The notes: a model not told the origin generated them from the letters alone. A DNA stretch of 51,565 nucleotides from an uncultured Lachnospiraceae bacterium (GCA_910586705.1 CAJUJK010000029.1:1-51565), one strand, 5' to 3'. Positions 1-8,429 are shown, numbered from the stretch's first letter. A program made the numbers and translations.

Positions 1-243
1 CTCAAGATGAAGATATATTTTTCCATTTAGAAAATATGTTATACCAGCTTAGTTTGAATTTTAATACCTTAGTGTTACGAAATACTCCATAAAATAAGAG
101 GCAAAGGTATAAAAATACTCAGCCTTTGGAAACAGAGCATATAATCATTACATTTCAGAAAAATGAAATACCGCTCTTTAGAAGAGTGGTAGAAGTTGCA
201 GGTTGGCTGTCCGGCGTTCTGGCGATTCCTGTGCTGGGGAAAG
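1..243. other. A+T-rich stretch without a gene
   Basis: No credible coding region is visible. The first 170 bases are A+T rich with no good start and ribosome binding site. A short hairpin at 171-189 (CCGCTCTT / AAGAGTGG, 3-base loop) followed on the minus strand by T-rich sequence could end transcription of the AraC-type gene next to it. Confidence 0.5.
155..189 (-). terminator. Possible terminator of the AraC-type gene
   Basis: Read on the minus strand, CCACTCTT and AAGAGCGG form an 8-bp stem (one G-T pair) with a 3-base loop, followed by TATTTCATTTTT. It lies about 55 bases past the stop codon of the AraC-type gene. The T-tract is broken by a C and an A, so strength is uncertain. Confidence 0.45.
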
Positions 244-1179
244 CTACAGGGCAAAGTTTCGGAACAGCAATGCAGATCCCTCAAAGGAGTGGCGCTTCTG
301 GATGTTGGAGACAGGAAGCGCCTGTTCTTTTATGCTCCGCATGGTGCAGTTCTGCTTTCTTTTCCGATACTCCTTTGCGCTGCAGCCGAAGTTTTTTTCA
401 AACATCCGGTTCAGATAGCGGCTGCTGGAAAAGCCGGATTCCATACAGATGTCAAGAAGGCTTAAGTCTGTCTGCGACAAGAGCCGGAGCGCATGGTCAA
501 ACCGTGTGTTGTTCAGATATTCCTGAAACGAGATGCCCAGCATTTTGCGGATGAAATGTGAGGCGTGGCAGGCGGTGATGTGCTCCCGTTCTGCGATTTC
601 TTCCAGTGAAATCTGCTCCTGATGGTGTTCGGCTATATATTCCGCAATGCGGTTGATGCGCAGGGAATCGTTCTGGGCGATATGGTATTCCCGTTCGCCT
701 GTTACCGTGTAGGGGCAGTTTTTCAAAAGCTCATACAGGGCGTGCAAGAGCAGGGAAGAACATTCCAGTTCCCGGAATTTTTCCGACCCGAAATACAGAG
801 CGGCGCAGGACAGTAACTGCCCGGATAAATGGGTATGGAGATGACCGCTGTGAATGACATTGCTTTCAAACCGCAGATAGGTGAGCTGCGGATTCAGACG
901 GCGGTAAAAATCTGTGGGAATCTGGAAAGCGAGAATCAGGTTCTTTTCCCCGGTGTTTAAAAAGGAATGCACCTGATAGCGGTTGATGAGATAGATATCC
1001 CCCTTCTTCAGCTCATATGTTTCCTGTTCCAGAAACAGGGTCATGCCGCCTTCCAGAAGCAGACCGATTTCCAGATCGTCGTGACCATGGGGACTCCGTT
1101 CGGTCATTTCCACCAGAAAAATTTCCAGATTGTTCATGGTTGTATGTCTTACGATTTCCAGTTCTCTTTGTGTGCCCAT
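244..1179 (-). CDS. AraC family transcriptional regulator
   Basis: This is a DNA-binding regulator of about 311 residues. An N-terminal cupin-like sensor half contains the HGHDDLEIG-type metal/ligand strand and a KKGDIYLINR turn. The C-terminal third holds two helix-turn-helix motifs; the second has the family signature GFSSSRYLNRMFEKNFGCSA. A tail of about 35 residues follows the usual AraC end. I chose the ATG at 1179 because GGAG sits 7 bases ahead of it; an ATG 12 bases upstream has no site. It is divergent from the isomerase-kinase-aldolase operon starting at 1424, so it most likely controls that operon in response to its sugar. The effector is unknown. Confidence 0.9.
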   Translation of the reverse strand: MGTQRELEIVRHTTMNNLEIFLVEMTERSPHGHDDLEIGLLLEGGMTLFLEQETYELKKGDIYLINRYQVHSFLNTGEKNLILAFQIPTDFYRRLNPQLTYLRFESNVIHSGHLHTHLSGQLLSCAALYFGSEKFRELECSSLLLHALYELLKNCPYTVTGEREYHIAQNDSLRINRIAEYIAEHHQEQISLEEIAEREHITACHASHFIRKMLGISFQEYLNNTRFDHALRLLSQTDLSLLDICMESGFSSSRYLNRMFEKNFGCSAKEYRKRKQNCTMRSIKEQALPVSNIQKRHSFEGSALLFRNFAL

Positions 1180-1423
1180 ACAAATCTCCATTTCCGGGCG
1201 TTTACACAGTCAGACGGCATAATGGAGGATCATTTCCCGGCGTCGGCTGTCTTTGTATGCCTCCTTTCCAGTATATTTGTTACATCACAACAAGGCAAGA
1301 AGAAAATCGCAACATTGTCATTTTTATACTTTTGTAAAATAGTATAACTAGATTATGAAAATCATATAGACAGTAAGGCACAGAGAAATCTGCGCCGCTA
1401 TAAAGAGAAAGAGAGGAAACAAC

Positions 1424-2458
1424 ATGAGCAAATTCAGATTTTCGGTAGGACCGTGGAATGTTCACACCGGGGCGGATTCTTATGGACCGGCGACAAGGGC
1501 GGATATCCCGGTGGAGGAAAAATTTAAAAAATTCGCGGAGATGGGATTTTCGGCAATCCAGTTCCATGACGATGACGCCGTGCCGAACATCAATGACTAC
1601 ACGGAAGAGGAAATTAAGGAAAAAGCAAGAGAATTAAAGAAAACGTTGGATAAATACGGTTTGGTGGCTGAATTTGTGGCGCCCCGCCTCTGGATGGATG
1701 AGCGTACTGTGGATGGCGGATTTATGAGCACTTCGGAAAAAGACCGGGAGTATGCGATGTGGAGAGCTTACCGCTCCATTGATATTGCAAACGAGCTTGG
1801 ATGTGATATGATAGTTTTGTGGCTGGCGAGGGAAGGCACCCTTTGCGCGGAGTCAAAATCCCCCGTCTGGGCGACAAAGATGCTGATCGAAGCCATCAAT
1901 AAAATGCTGGAATACGACCCGAAGATCCGTGTCTGCATCGAGCCTAAGCCCAACGAGCCGATCGACAGGAGCATCTGCGGCACCATGGGGCATGTGATGG
2001 CTGTCTCGGCGGCAACTATTGATCCGTCCAGAGTCGGCGGCAATCTGGAGAGCGCGCACGCGATTCTGGCAGGCTTGGATCCGGCACATGAGATCGGGTT
2101 TGCCATGGCGATGGGCAAGCTGATGACCGTACACCTGAACGACCAGAACGGAATCAAATACGATCAGGACAAATCTTTTGGTGTGGAGAATCTGCGCGCT
2201 GCGTTTAATCAGGTGAAGGTGCTTAAGGAGAACGGCTATGGGGATCACGGCGAGTTTGTAGGGCTGGACGTGAAAGCCATGCGGACGACGAAGGATGAGG
2301 ACAGCTATAAACATCTGGAAAACAGCTTGAAAGTCTTTAAGGCGCTAGAGGCAAAGGTAGATAAGTTCGACTATGCGCTGCAGAAAGAATTGGTAGAAAA
2401 ACGTGATTTTGAGGGGCTGGAAATGTATGTTATGAACCTGTTGATGGGAGTTGAGTAA
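1424..2458 (+). CDS. Xylose-isomerase-like sugar isomerase (TIM barrel)
   Basis: A 344-residue protein that lines up along its length with class I (Streptomyces-type) xylose isomerases, which interconvert aldoses and ketoses using two metal ions. Visible family marks are FHDDD (catalytic His48), EPKPNEP (Glu173, Lys175), NLESAH (Glu209, His212), GIKYDQD (Asp247, Asp249) and Asp282. The position matching metal ligand Asp245 of the Streptomyces enzyme is His237 here (HLNDQNG), so the first metal site is altered and the substrate may not be xylose. It is about 40 residues shorter than the Streptomyces enzymes. GAGAGGAAAC precedes the ATG. It is the first gene of an operon with a PfkB kinase and a class II aldolase. 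Confidence 0.85.
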   Translation: MSKFRFSVGPWNVHTGADSYGPATRADIPVEEKFKKFAEMGFSAIQFHDDDAVPNINDYTEEEIKEKARELKKTLDKYGLVAEFVAPRLWMDERTVDGGFMSTSEKDREYAMWRAYRSIDIANELGCDMIVLWLAREGTLCAESKSPVWATKMLIEAINKMLEYDPKIRVCIEPKPNEPIDRSICGTMGHVMAVSAATIDPSRVGGNLESAHAILAGLDPAHEIGFAMAMGKLMTVHLNDQNGIKYDQDKSFGVENLRAAFNQVKVLKENGYGDHGEFVGLDVKAMRTTKDEDSYKHLENSLKVFKALEAKVDKFDYALQKELVEKRDFEGLEMYVMNLLMGVE

Positions 2459-2469
2459 TCCGGGGAGGG

Positions 2470-3597
2470 ATGCAGTTGAAAAAGAAAGTGATTGCGGCAG
2501 GACATATCTGTCTGGATATTACGCCGGTATTTCCGGGAAAAAGCACAGCCAGTCTGGGTGACATCCTGTCGCCCGGCAAGCTGGTCAACGTGGGGCAGGC
2601 GGACGTACATACGGGCGGCTCGGTCGCCAACACCGGGCTTGCCATGAAGTTTTTCGGGGCGGATGTCTCCCTGATGGGCAAGATCGGGGACGACCCCTTC
2701 GGGGAGATCGTGCGCAACATACTGAAAGCCCATGGTGCGGAACAGGGACTGCTTGTTTCGGGGCAGGAATCCACTTCCTATACGGTGGTGCTTGCCGTGC
2801 CGGGAATCGATCGGATGTTTCTCCACAATCCGGGAGCAAACCATACCTTTCATGCGGAGGACATTCCGCAGGAGGAACTGGAGAAAGCCGCATTATTCCA
2901 TTTCGGCTATCCACCGCTGATAAAGTCCATGTATGAAAATGACGGGGCGGAACTGTTTAAGATGATGAAGCAGGCAAAGGCGTGCGGCGCAGCCACGTCG
3001 CTTGATTTTGCCGCCATTGAACCGGGTTCTGAGGCGGACAGCGCGGACTGGGGGCGTATTCTTGGGAACGTTATCCCCTATGTGGATTTTCTGGTGCCGA
3101 GCGTGGAGGAACTGTGCTATATGCTGGACCGCGACCGCTTCATTCAATGGCAGGAACGGGCGAAAGGGCGGGATATCACGGAAATACTGGATATCGAAAA
3201 GGATGTAAGACCGCTTGCAGAAAGGTGCATGGAACTGGGCGCGAAAATACTGCTGATCAAATGCGGGGCGCCGGGCATTTATTATCAGACTGCCTCTCAA
3301 GGGACTTTGGAAAAAATTGGGGAAAAGCTGGAACTTGACGTGCCACAGTGGGCGGATCTGCGTGGGTTTGAAAAAAGCTACGTGCCCGACCGGGTGCTGT
3401 CCGGAACCGGGGCGGGAGACACCAGCATCGCGGCATTTCTGACAGCTGTGCTTGCGGGGTATTCCCCGGAAATGTCCATGCATCTGGCAGCGGCGGCGGG
3501 AGCGTCCTGCGTGGCGGCTTACGATGCGTTGAGCGGTCTGAAACCGTTTGCCGAACTGGAGCAGAGGATGCAGAAAGGATGGGACAAAATATGCTAG
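2470..3597 (+). CDS. PfkB family carbohydrate kinase
   Basis: A 375-residue sugar kinase of the ribokinase/PfkB family. The N-terminal signature is GGSVANTGLAMKFFGADVSLMGKIGDD and the C-terminal ATP/catalytic motif is LSGTGAGDTSIAAFL, whose Asp is the usual catalytic base. It is longer than typical PfkB proteins (about 300-330), with extra sequence near residues 215-290. It starts 11 bases after the isomerase gene with GGGGAGGGA just ahead, and overlaps the aldolase start by 7 bases (ATGCTAG). Expected role: phosphorylate the ketose made by the isomerase so that the aldolase can cleave it. Which ketose and which carbon is phosphorylated cannot be read from the sequence. Confidence 0.9.
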   Translation: MQLKKKVIAAGHICLDITPVFPGKSTASLGDILSPGKLVNVGQADVHTGGSVANTGLAMKFFGADVSLMGKIGDDPFGEIVRNILKAHGAEQGLLVSGQESTSYTVVLAVPGIDRMFLHNPGANHTFHAEDIPQEELEKAALFHFGYPPLIKSMYENDGAELFKMMKQAKACGAATSLDFAAIEPGSEADSADWGRILGNVIPYVDFLVPSVEELCYMLDRDRFIQWQERAKGRDITEILDIEKDVRPLAERCMELGAKILLIKCGAPGIYYQTASQGTLEKIGEKLELDVPQWADLRGFEKSYVPDRVLSGTGAGDTSIAAFLTAVLAGYSPEMSMHLAAAAGASCVAAYDALSGLKPFAELEQRMQKGWDKIC

Positions 3598-4448
3598 TCA
3601 CTTTAAAAGAAGTATTGAAAATCGCGGAAGAAAAAAAGATTGCCGTGGGCGCGTTTAACGCCGCAAATCTGGAGAGCCTGCAGGCTGTGCTTACAGCGGC
3701 GGAGGAACTGCAAATGCCTGTCATTCTGCAGTTTGCACAATGCCACGAGTCATGGGTTCCGCTGGAAGTAATCGGGCCGGTCATGGTGGCGGAGGCGAAG
3801 AAGGCATCCGTGCCGGTCTGCGTCCATCTGGATCACGGCGAGACCTTTGATTATCTGGAAAAGGCGCTTGAAATCGGCTTTACCGGGATTATGTACGACG
3901 GTTCCGTGCTGCCCTATGAAGAGAATCTGGAAAACACCAAAAAGGCGGTCGCGATGGCGGCAAAGACCGGCGCCTCTGTGGAGGCGGAGCTTGGCAGCAT
4001 GGGGAAAAGGGAATCCGGCGCGGGAGACTCCGACGGGGACGACACGAAGATTTACACAGACCCTAAACAGGTGAAAGCGTTCGTGGAAGCGAGCGGCATT
4101 GATGCCCTTGCCTGCTCCTTCGGGACGACCCACGGTATCTATCTGACGACGCCGAAGCTGGATTTTGATGTGGTAAAAAATGTGCGCGCGCTGACAGACG
4201 ATATCCCGGTGGTCATGCACGGCGGCTCCGGCGTGAGCAGAGAGGATTATCACGCGGCAATCCGAGCGGGCGTGCGGAAAATCAATTATTTTACGTATAT
4301 GGATAAAGCGGGCGGAAATGCGGCGGCGGCATATCTGAAATCTCTGGGGGAAAAGGAACCTGTTTTCTTCTCGTCCATATCCATGACGGCGCGGGATGCC
4401 ATGAAGGAAAATGTGAAAGAGGCAATGAAGATGTTTGCTCTGAAGTGA
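3591..4448 (+). CDS. Class II fructose/tagatose-bisphosphate-type aldolase
   Basis: A 285-residue zinc-dependent class II aldolase of the FbaA/GatY/IolJ group, which splits ketose phosphates into dihydroxyacetone phosphate and an aldehyde. Family marks are VGAFNAANLES at the N-terminus, HLDHGE (catalytic Asp and zinc His), EAELGSMG, GTTHGIY (zinc His), MHGGSGV (zinc His) and RKINYFT. I chose the ATG at 3591, which overlaps the kinase stop and has AAAGGA about 10 bases ahead; the in-frame ATG at 3579 lies inside that site. Last gene of the operon. The aldolase points to a three-step route ending in triose phosphate; its exact substrate is unassigned. Confidence 0.9.
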   Translation: MLVTLKEVLKIAEEKKIAVGAFNAANLESLQAVLTAAEELQMPVILQFAQCHESWVPLEVIGPVMVAEAKKASVPVCVHLDHGETFDYLEKALEIGFTGIMYDGSVLPYEENLENTKKAVAMAAKTGASVEAELGSMGKRESGAGDSDGDDTKIYTDPKQVKAFVEASGIDALACSFGTTHGIYLTTPKLDFDVVKNVRALTDDIPVVMHGGSGVSREDYHAAIRAGVRKINYFTYMDKAGGNAAAAYLKSLGEKEPVFFSSISMTARDAMKENVKEAMKMFALK

Positions 4449-4539
4449 TAATGTATTATACGGAGAGTGGTAAAGGACGCCGGCATTTGTTACGACTATA
4501 GCAAGTGCGCGGTACGGACAATAACGGTTAAAAAATTAT

Positions 4540-4587
4540 GGGCTGTCAGGTTTTTTATATCGCTTGACAGCCCGTTTTCTTTTCTTT
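4540..4587 (+). terminator. Rho-independent terminator of the sugar operon
   Basis: A perfect 9-bp stem GGGCTGTCA (4540-4548) with TGACAGCCC (4565-4573), a 16-base loop, then GTTTTCTTTTCTTT. It lies about 90 bases past the aldolase stop. Its right arm also holds the -35 box of the next promoter. Confidence 0.85.
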
Positions 4588-4592
4588 ATAAT
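4564..4592 (+). promoter_or_regulatory. Consensus SigA promoter of the TetR gene
   Basis: TTGACA at 4564-4569 and TATAAT at 4587-4592 are separated by exactly 17 bases, a perfect consensus. The -35 box is inside the right arm of the preceding terminator, so the two signals share DNA. Confidence 0.9.
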
Positions 4593-4594
4593 AA

Positions 4595-4615
4595 TTAGTG
4601 ACCAATAGTCAATAA
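4595..4615. promoter_or_regulatory. Probable TetR operator
   Basis: An inverted repeat TTAGTGAC-CAATA-GTCAATAA (8-bp arms with one mismatch, 5-base centre) starts two bases after the -10 box. Its length, symmetry and position over the transcription start fit autorepression by the TetR-type protein encoded 22 bases downstream. Confidence 0.7.
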
Positions 4616-4636
4616 CTAGTGCAGGGAGATGCAAAG

Positions 4637-5278
4637 ATGGCAAGGCCCATGAAAAAACAGCCGGAAGAATGGAAATGGGAGATTCTGGAGGCGGCAAAAT
4701 TTTTATTTTTGTCAAAAGGGTATGAGGAGACTTCCGTTGCCGATATCATGGAGCGCGCCGGGGGTGCAAAGGGGATGTTTTACCGATTCTTTGAGAGCAA
4801 GGAGAAGGTGATGCAGGCACTGGGTGACCGTATGTTTCTGGAGAACAATCCCTTCGAGGCGGTCAGGGCGCGCACGGACTTAAACGGTCTGCAGAAAATC
4901 AGGCAGGTGCTTGCCATGGACAGGGCGGACGAAGAGAGGGAGGCGGTCAGCGCGCAGGCGGTTTCCATCTTAAAGGACCCGCGCATTCTGGCAGCGGCGG
5001 TGGAGGCGAATAGGCGGGTGCTGACGCCCCTGTGGTTTGAGCTGATCGAGGAGGGCAGGCGCGACGGCTCCATCCAGACCGAGTATGCAAGGGAGCTTTC
5101 GGAACTGCTCCCCCTCGTCAATTTCTGGCTGATGCCCTCGGTGTTTCCGGCTGACGCGGAGGAGATTATACATAAATGCAAATTTGTGGCGAAGGTGCTG
5201 GCGGACATGGGGCTGCCTGTGGCGGATGAGGAGATGTTTGAACGGACGGAGAGGCTGCTCGGGCGTTTCGGCGAGTAG
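4637..5278 (+). CDS. TetR family transcriptional repressor
   Basis: A 213-residue regulator. Residues about 12-58 form the TetR helix-turn-helix (ILEAAKFLFLSKGYEETSV ... GGAKGMFYRFFESKEKVM); the rest is a divergent ligand-binding domain with no recognisable pocket. I chose the ATG at 4637 because GCAGGGAG lies 8 bases ahead; a GTG at 4619 would start inside the putative operator. It is followed 30 bases later by an MFS exporter, the usual target of such repressors. A consensus promoter and a palindrome sit just upstream, which suggests it shuts off its own two-gene operon until an inducer, possibly a toxic small molecule, binds. Confidence 0.9.
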   Translation: MARPMKKQPEEWKWEILEAAKFLFLSKGYEETSVADIMERAGGAKGMFYRFFESKEKVMQALGDRMFLENNPFEAVRARTDLNGLQKIRQVLAMDRADEEREAVSAQAVSILKDPRILAAAVEANRRVLTPLWFELIEEGRRDGSIQTEYARELSELLPLVNFWLMPSVFPADAEEIIHKCKFVAKVLADMGLPVADEEMFERTERLLGRFGE

Positions 5279-5308
5279 GATTTTCCTGTGGCAATCATGG
5301 AGGAAAGT

Positions 5309-6538
5309 ATGACAGAAAGACTGTTCACGAAAAATTTTACGCTTCTTGTGCTGGGGCAGGTAAGCTCCCTGTTCGGCAACTATATCCTGCGGCTGGCACT
5401 GTCCATGTATGTGTTGGAGCTTACCGGGTCGGCGGCTGTGTTCGCGGGGCTTTTGTCGGCGGCGACGATCCCGACCATCCTGCTGTCGCCCTTTGGAGGC
5501 ATTCTGGCTGACCGGGCGGACCGAAGAAATATTATGGTGGCTCTGGATGCCATGACGGGGACCGCGGTCCTGTGCGCGGCGCTGCTTTTGTCGGACCGCC
5601 GCGCGCTTGTGGTGATCGGGGCGCTCCTCGTGCTTCTTTCCGTTCTGGGAGCCTTTGAAACGCCTACGGTGCAGGCATGTATTCCGAGTATGCTGACGGG
5701 GGATAACATCATCCGGGGAAATGCGGTGGTGAACCAGACCGCCTCCATATCCTATCTGACGGCGCCGCTTCTGGGCGGTATTTTCTACGCGGCTTTCGGT
5801 ATAAAGCCTGTGATGTATGCCAGCGTGTTCTGCTTTTTTGTGACCGCGTTTCTGGAGTGTTTTATCAGGCTGGATTATCGCCCGGCGGGGTTTGGCGGAA
5901 ATGCCTTCGCTGTGGCAAAAGCGGATTTTCTTGACAGCGTCCGCTTTATCGGGAAGGAGCGGCAGGATATCCTGCGGATTCTGCTGTTGGCGGCGTTGTC
6001 CCGTTTTTTTGTGATGGGTGTGACGCTGGTGGGGCTTCCCTTTCTTGTGCGGACGGTGCTTGGACTGGACGCCAGATATTACGGCGCGGCGGAGAGTGTG
6101 CTTGCGGTTGCCGTGATCGCGGGCAGTATGGCGGCGGGTGTTCTGGCAGGGAAAGTACAGAAGGGCGGATTGTCGTCCATGCTGGCGGCGGTCGGTCTCT
6201 GCATTGTCCCGGCGGGACTTGCCTTTCTGCTTCCGGCAGGAACAGGAGTGCGGTATGCGGTTCTTGTGGCTGCTTTTTGCGGGATGCAGATAGCGATCAG
6301 TATGTTTTCCATCTATGCGGTGTCGATGATCCAGCAGGGCACGCCGGAGCATATGATTGGCAAGGTGATGGCTTACACATCCGCCATTACCATGTGCGCC
6401 CAGCCGGTGGGGCAGATGGTGTACGGCTTTTTGTTTGACGGGTGTAAGGAGGCAGTCTGGTTGGTGCTGATTCCGACCGGGGTGATCGTGTGGGGGATCG
6501 GGATGGCTATAGGAAGCGTTAATTTGAAGGAGGCATGA
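5309..6538 (+). CDS. MFS transporter, drug-efflux type
   Basis: A 409-residue membrane protein with about 12 hydrophobic segments, a major facilitator superfamily pattern. The motif GGILADRADRRNIM between segments 2 and 3 matches the MFS motif A region of the enterobactin-exporter/macrolide-efflux-like (MefA/DHA3) group. GGAGG lies 5 bases before the ATG at 5309; an earlier in-frame GTG has no site. Encoded right after the TetR-type repressor and probably co-transcribed with it, so a drug or metabolite export role is likely. The substrate cannot be told from sequence. Confidence 0.88.
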   Translation: MTERLFTKNFTLLVLGQVSSLFGNYILRLALSMYVLELTGSAAVFAGLLSAATIPTILLSPFGGILADRADRRNIMVALDAMTGTAVLCAALLLSDRRALVVIGALLVLLSVLGAFETPTVQACIPSMLTGDNIIRGNAVVNQTASISYLTAPLLGGIFYAAFGIKPVMYASVFCFFVTAFLECFIRLDYRPAGFGGNAFAVAKADFLDSVRFIGKERQDILRILLLAALSRFFVMGVTLVGLPFLVRTVLGLDARYYGAAESVLAVAVIAGSMAAGVLAGKVQKGGLSSMLAAVGLCIVPAGLAFLLPAGTGVRYAVLVAAFCGMQIAISMFSIYAVSMIQQGTPEHMIGKVMAYTSAITMCAQPVGQMVYGFLFDGCKEAVWLVLIPTGVIVWGIGMAIGSVNLKEA

Positions 6539-6541
6539 GGA

Positions 6542-7156
6542 ATGTATTGTATATTAGTGACAGGTATTCCGGCAACAGGAAAAAGCACTATGGCAGAAAC
6601 CTTGTCAGAAAGGTTAAAATTGCCTGTTATTTCAAAGGATACCATAAAAGAACTGTTGTTTGACAACGTTGGTTTTCAGTCGAGAGAACAAAAAGTCAGG
6701 CTTGGAATTGCCAGCATGGAAATCATGTATTATGCCGCGGGTCAGCTTATGAAAGCAGGACAGCCTTTTATATTGGAGAATAATTTTGAATATTTGTCGG
6801 AACAGGGAATAAAAAATCTGATAGAAAAATATCAGTATTCTGCATTGACCATTACATTGACAGGCGATTATAATGTGATTTACCAGCGCTTTTTGGAACG
6901 GCAAAGCAGTCCCGACAGGCACAGAGGGCATGTTGTGAATGACTGTTATCCGGAAAAGGAAGAGAATCATCCGAAAGCTCTGGAAATAAAAACGATTTCC
7001 TGTGAACAATTTGTTCGTGGAATAGAGCAAAGAGGATTTGATGCCTTTTGCGTCGATGGCAGGCAGATCAGGGTTGATACGACAGATTTCTCAAAAATAA
7101 ATATGGAAGAATTATTTTCACAGATTGAGGCATGGAAGGAAGGGGTGAGTGGATGA
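6542..7156 (+). CDS. P-loop kinase / AAA-type ATPase of unknown substrate
   Basis: A 204-residue protein with an N-terminal Walker A motif GIPATGKST at about residues 8-16, a conserved SKDTIKELLFD strand, and QRFLERQSSPDRHRGH as a lid-like arginine-rich segment. The layout is that of small P-loop kinases related to zeta-toxin, chloramphenicol phosphotransferase and shikimate kinase. It begins 3 bases after the MFS gene with GAAGGAGG near the end of that gene as binding site. It overlaps the next gene by 4 bases (ATGA). The base composition drops here compared with the MFS gene, which suggests separate acquisition. Substrate unknown. Confidence 0.75.
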   Translation: MYCILVTGIPATGKSTMAETLSERLKLPVISKDTIKELLFDNVGFQSREQKVRLGIASMEIMYYAAGQLMKAGQPFILENNFEYLSEQGIKNLIEKYQYSALTITLTGDYNVIYQRFLERQSSPDRHRGHVVNDCYPEKEENHPKALEIKTISCEQFVRGIEQRGFDAFCVDGRQIRVDTTDFSKINMEELFSQIEAWKEGVSG

Positions 7157-7638
7157 TGGAAATCACATTACTAAGGGCAAATATTGACGATGCAGAAGAG
7201 CTACATGCCATGCAGGTTGAAGCTTTCAAGGAATTATTGGAGAAATATCAGGATTTTGACACCAGCCCTGCAAATGAAAGCGTGGAAAAAGTAGAAGCAC
7301 GCCTGCAGCAGGACTTTACATATTACTACTTTATCTGTATCGGACAGCAAAAGGCAGGAGCCATCCGTGTTATAGACAAAAAGGAAAACGAAATAAACAA
7401 AAGAATTTCCCCGATATTTATACTGCCGGAATTTCAGGGGAAAGGCATCGCACAGAAAGCAATCCGGCTGTGTGAGGAAACACATGGAAACGAAAACTGG
7501 GAGCTGGACACAATTTTGCAGGAGCCTAAAAACTGCCATCTGTATGAAAAAATGGGGTATCGCCAGACGGGAAAAACAGAAGTCATCAACGAAAGACTTA
7601 CATTAACCTTTTATGAAAAGAAGGGGGCAGACATATGA
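7153..7638 (+). CDS. GNAT family N-acetyltransferase
   Basis: A 161-residue acetyltransferase. The acetyl-CoA motif is ILPEFQGKGIAQKAI (Q/RxxGxG/A) near residues 94-108, and the C-terminal motif NCHLYEKMGYRQTGKTE is typical of the GNAT fold. ATG at 7153 overlaps the kinase stop; GGAAGGGG lies about 8 bases ahead. It is translationally coupled to genes on both sides (4-base overlaps), so kinase, acetyltransferase and MazG-like protein should be made together. The acceptor substrate is unknown. Confidence 0.88.
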   Translation: MMEITLLRANIDDAEELHAMQVEAFKELLEKYQDFDTSPANESVEKVEARLQQDFTYYYFICIGQQKAGAIRVIDKKENEINKRISPIFILPEFQGKGIAQKAIRLCEETHGNENWELDTILQEPKNCHLYEKMGYRQTGKTEVINERLTLTFYEKKGADI

Positions 7639-7976
7639 TGGAAGTGACGATTGCGGAACTGGAAGCCTATTTACTTGACAATTACGGGAATGGTGGGATC
7701 GACCAGAGCTTATTTATGAAACTCGTTGAAGAAATCGGCGAAGTGGCGGAGGTTCTAAATAAAAAAGCAGGCAGAAAAAAGTCGGACGGCGAAGATTTGC
7801 AGTCGCAGCTGGGTAACGAACTGGCGGATGTGATACATTACGCCGTCGCCATTGCCGCGCTGAATGACATTGATATGAATGAAATGATTCTGGAAAAAGA
7901 TAAAACAGCTTCTGTAAAATACAACCATGGAACAAACTTGGAACAGTTTATTATGGACAAGAGGAGTGGAATTTAA
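7635..7976 (+). CDS. MazG-like nucleotide pyrophosphohydrolase
   Basis: A 113-residue all-alpha protein with the MazG/iMazG pattern: KLVEEIGEVAEVLNK (ExxxE magnesium ligands, residues about 27-41) and NELADVIHYAVAIA (ExxD, residues about 60-73). Such single-domain enzymes hydrolyse nucleoside triphosphates or modified nucleotides to the monophosphate. It overlaps the GNAT gene by 4 bases. Its place beside a kinase and an acetyltransferase could point to nucleotide or nucleoside-antibiotic housekeeping, but that is inference. Confidence 0.82.
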   Translation: MMEVTIAELEAYLLDNYGNGGIDQSLFMKLVEEIGEVAEVLNKKAGRKKSDGEDLQSQLGNELADVIHYAVAIAALNDIDMNEMILEKDKTASVKYNHGTNLEQFIMDKRSGI

Positions 7977-7989
7977 CAGGAGGCAGAAA

Positions 7990-8397
7990 GTGCAGTTTGA
8001 AAAGTTTCTTGAGAAGTTTGATGAAGATGATACATTTATCTGTTATCATCCAACAGCCCCGATTAAAATATTTGATTGCAATCTTGACAATTGTGAATGT
8101 GAAATTAACATTTCCAAACAATTGAGCGCGGAAGAAGCGCTGCCCGTATTGACAGATTATTTGAATTGGTTAGCGTCGTGCAAAGGCGAAGTCAGAATCT
8201 ATTTTGTTTCAAAGCTGGGTGAAGATTTGCCGGTGGACTGGTATCGGAGCATTGAAGTTTACAGTGCCAGCATAACGTTTGTAAAGGAGACAGATTTTGG
8301 GGCAACTGTCAGCTTCGGAGAAAGCATTTTTTCAGATCATATTGTGGAACTGTATTTTGAGGGTCACGAAATTGTTGATGATATTCTAAACGGGTAA
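7990..8397 (+). CDS. Conserved protein of unknown function
   Basis: I do not recognise this 135-residue acidic protein. It starts at GTG 7990, with a perfect AGGAGG 6 bases ahead, 13 bases after the MazG-like gene; the open frame extends further upstream, but that part overlaps the MazG-like gene. It is predicted soluble, with alternating strands rich in Phe, Tyr and Asp and no signal peptide or cysteine cluster beyond a C-D-N-C-E-C-type stretch near residue 36. It is probably the last gene of the kinase-GNAT-MazG operon. An immunity-protein-like role is possible from size and composition only. Confidence 0.65.
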   Translation: MQFEKFLEKFDEDDTFICYHPTAPIKIFDCNLDNCECEINISKQLSAEEALPVLTDYLNWLASCKGEVRIYFVSKLGEDLPVDWYRSIEVYSASITFVKETDFGATVSFGESIFSDHIVELYFEGHEIVDDILNG

Positions 8398-8429
8398 GAC
8401 TTGTTTCAGTTCATTTAAAACAAAAATGA

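Noticed and set aside
1281..1423. Candidate promoter (TTGTCA ... TATAAC) before the isomerase gene
   Set aside because: Spacing is not 16-18 bases; AraC-activated promoters often lack a good -35, but I cannot define the boxes.
4970..6352. Long open frame (460 codons) on the minus strand, antisense to the TetR and MFS genes
   Set aside because: It is rich in Arg, His and Pro with no domain pattern, and the plus strand carries clear TetR and MFS genes; it is a shadow frame of G+C-rich coding DNA.
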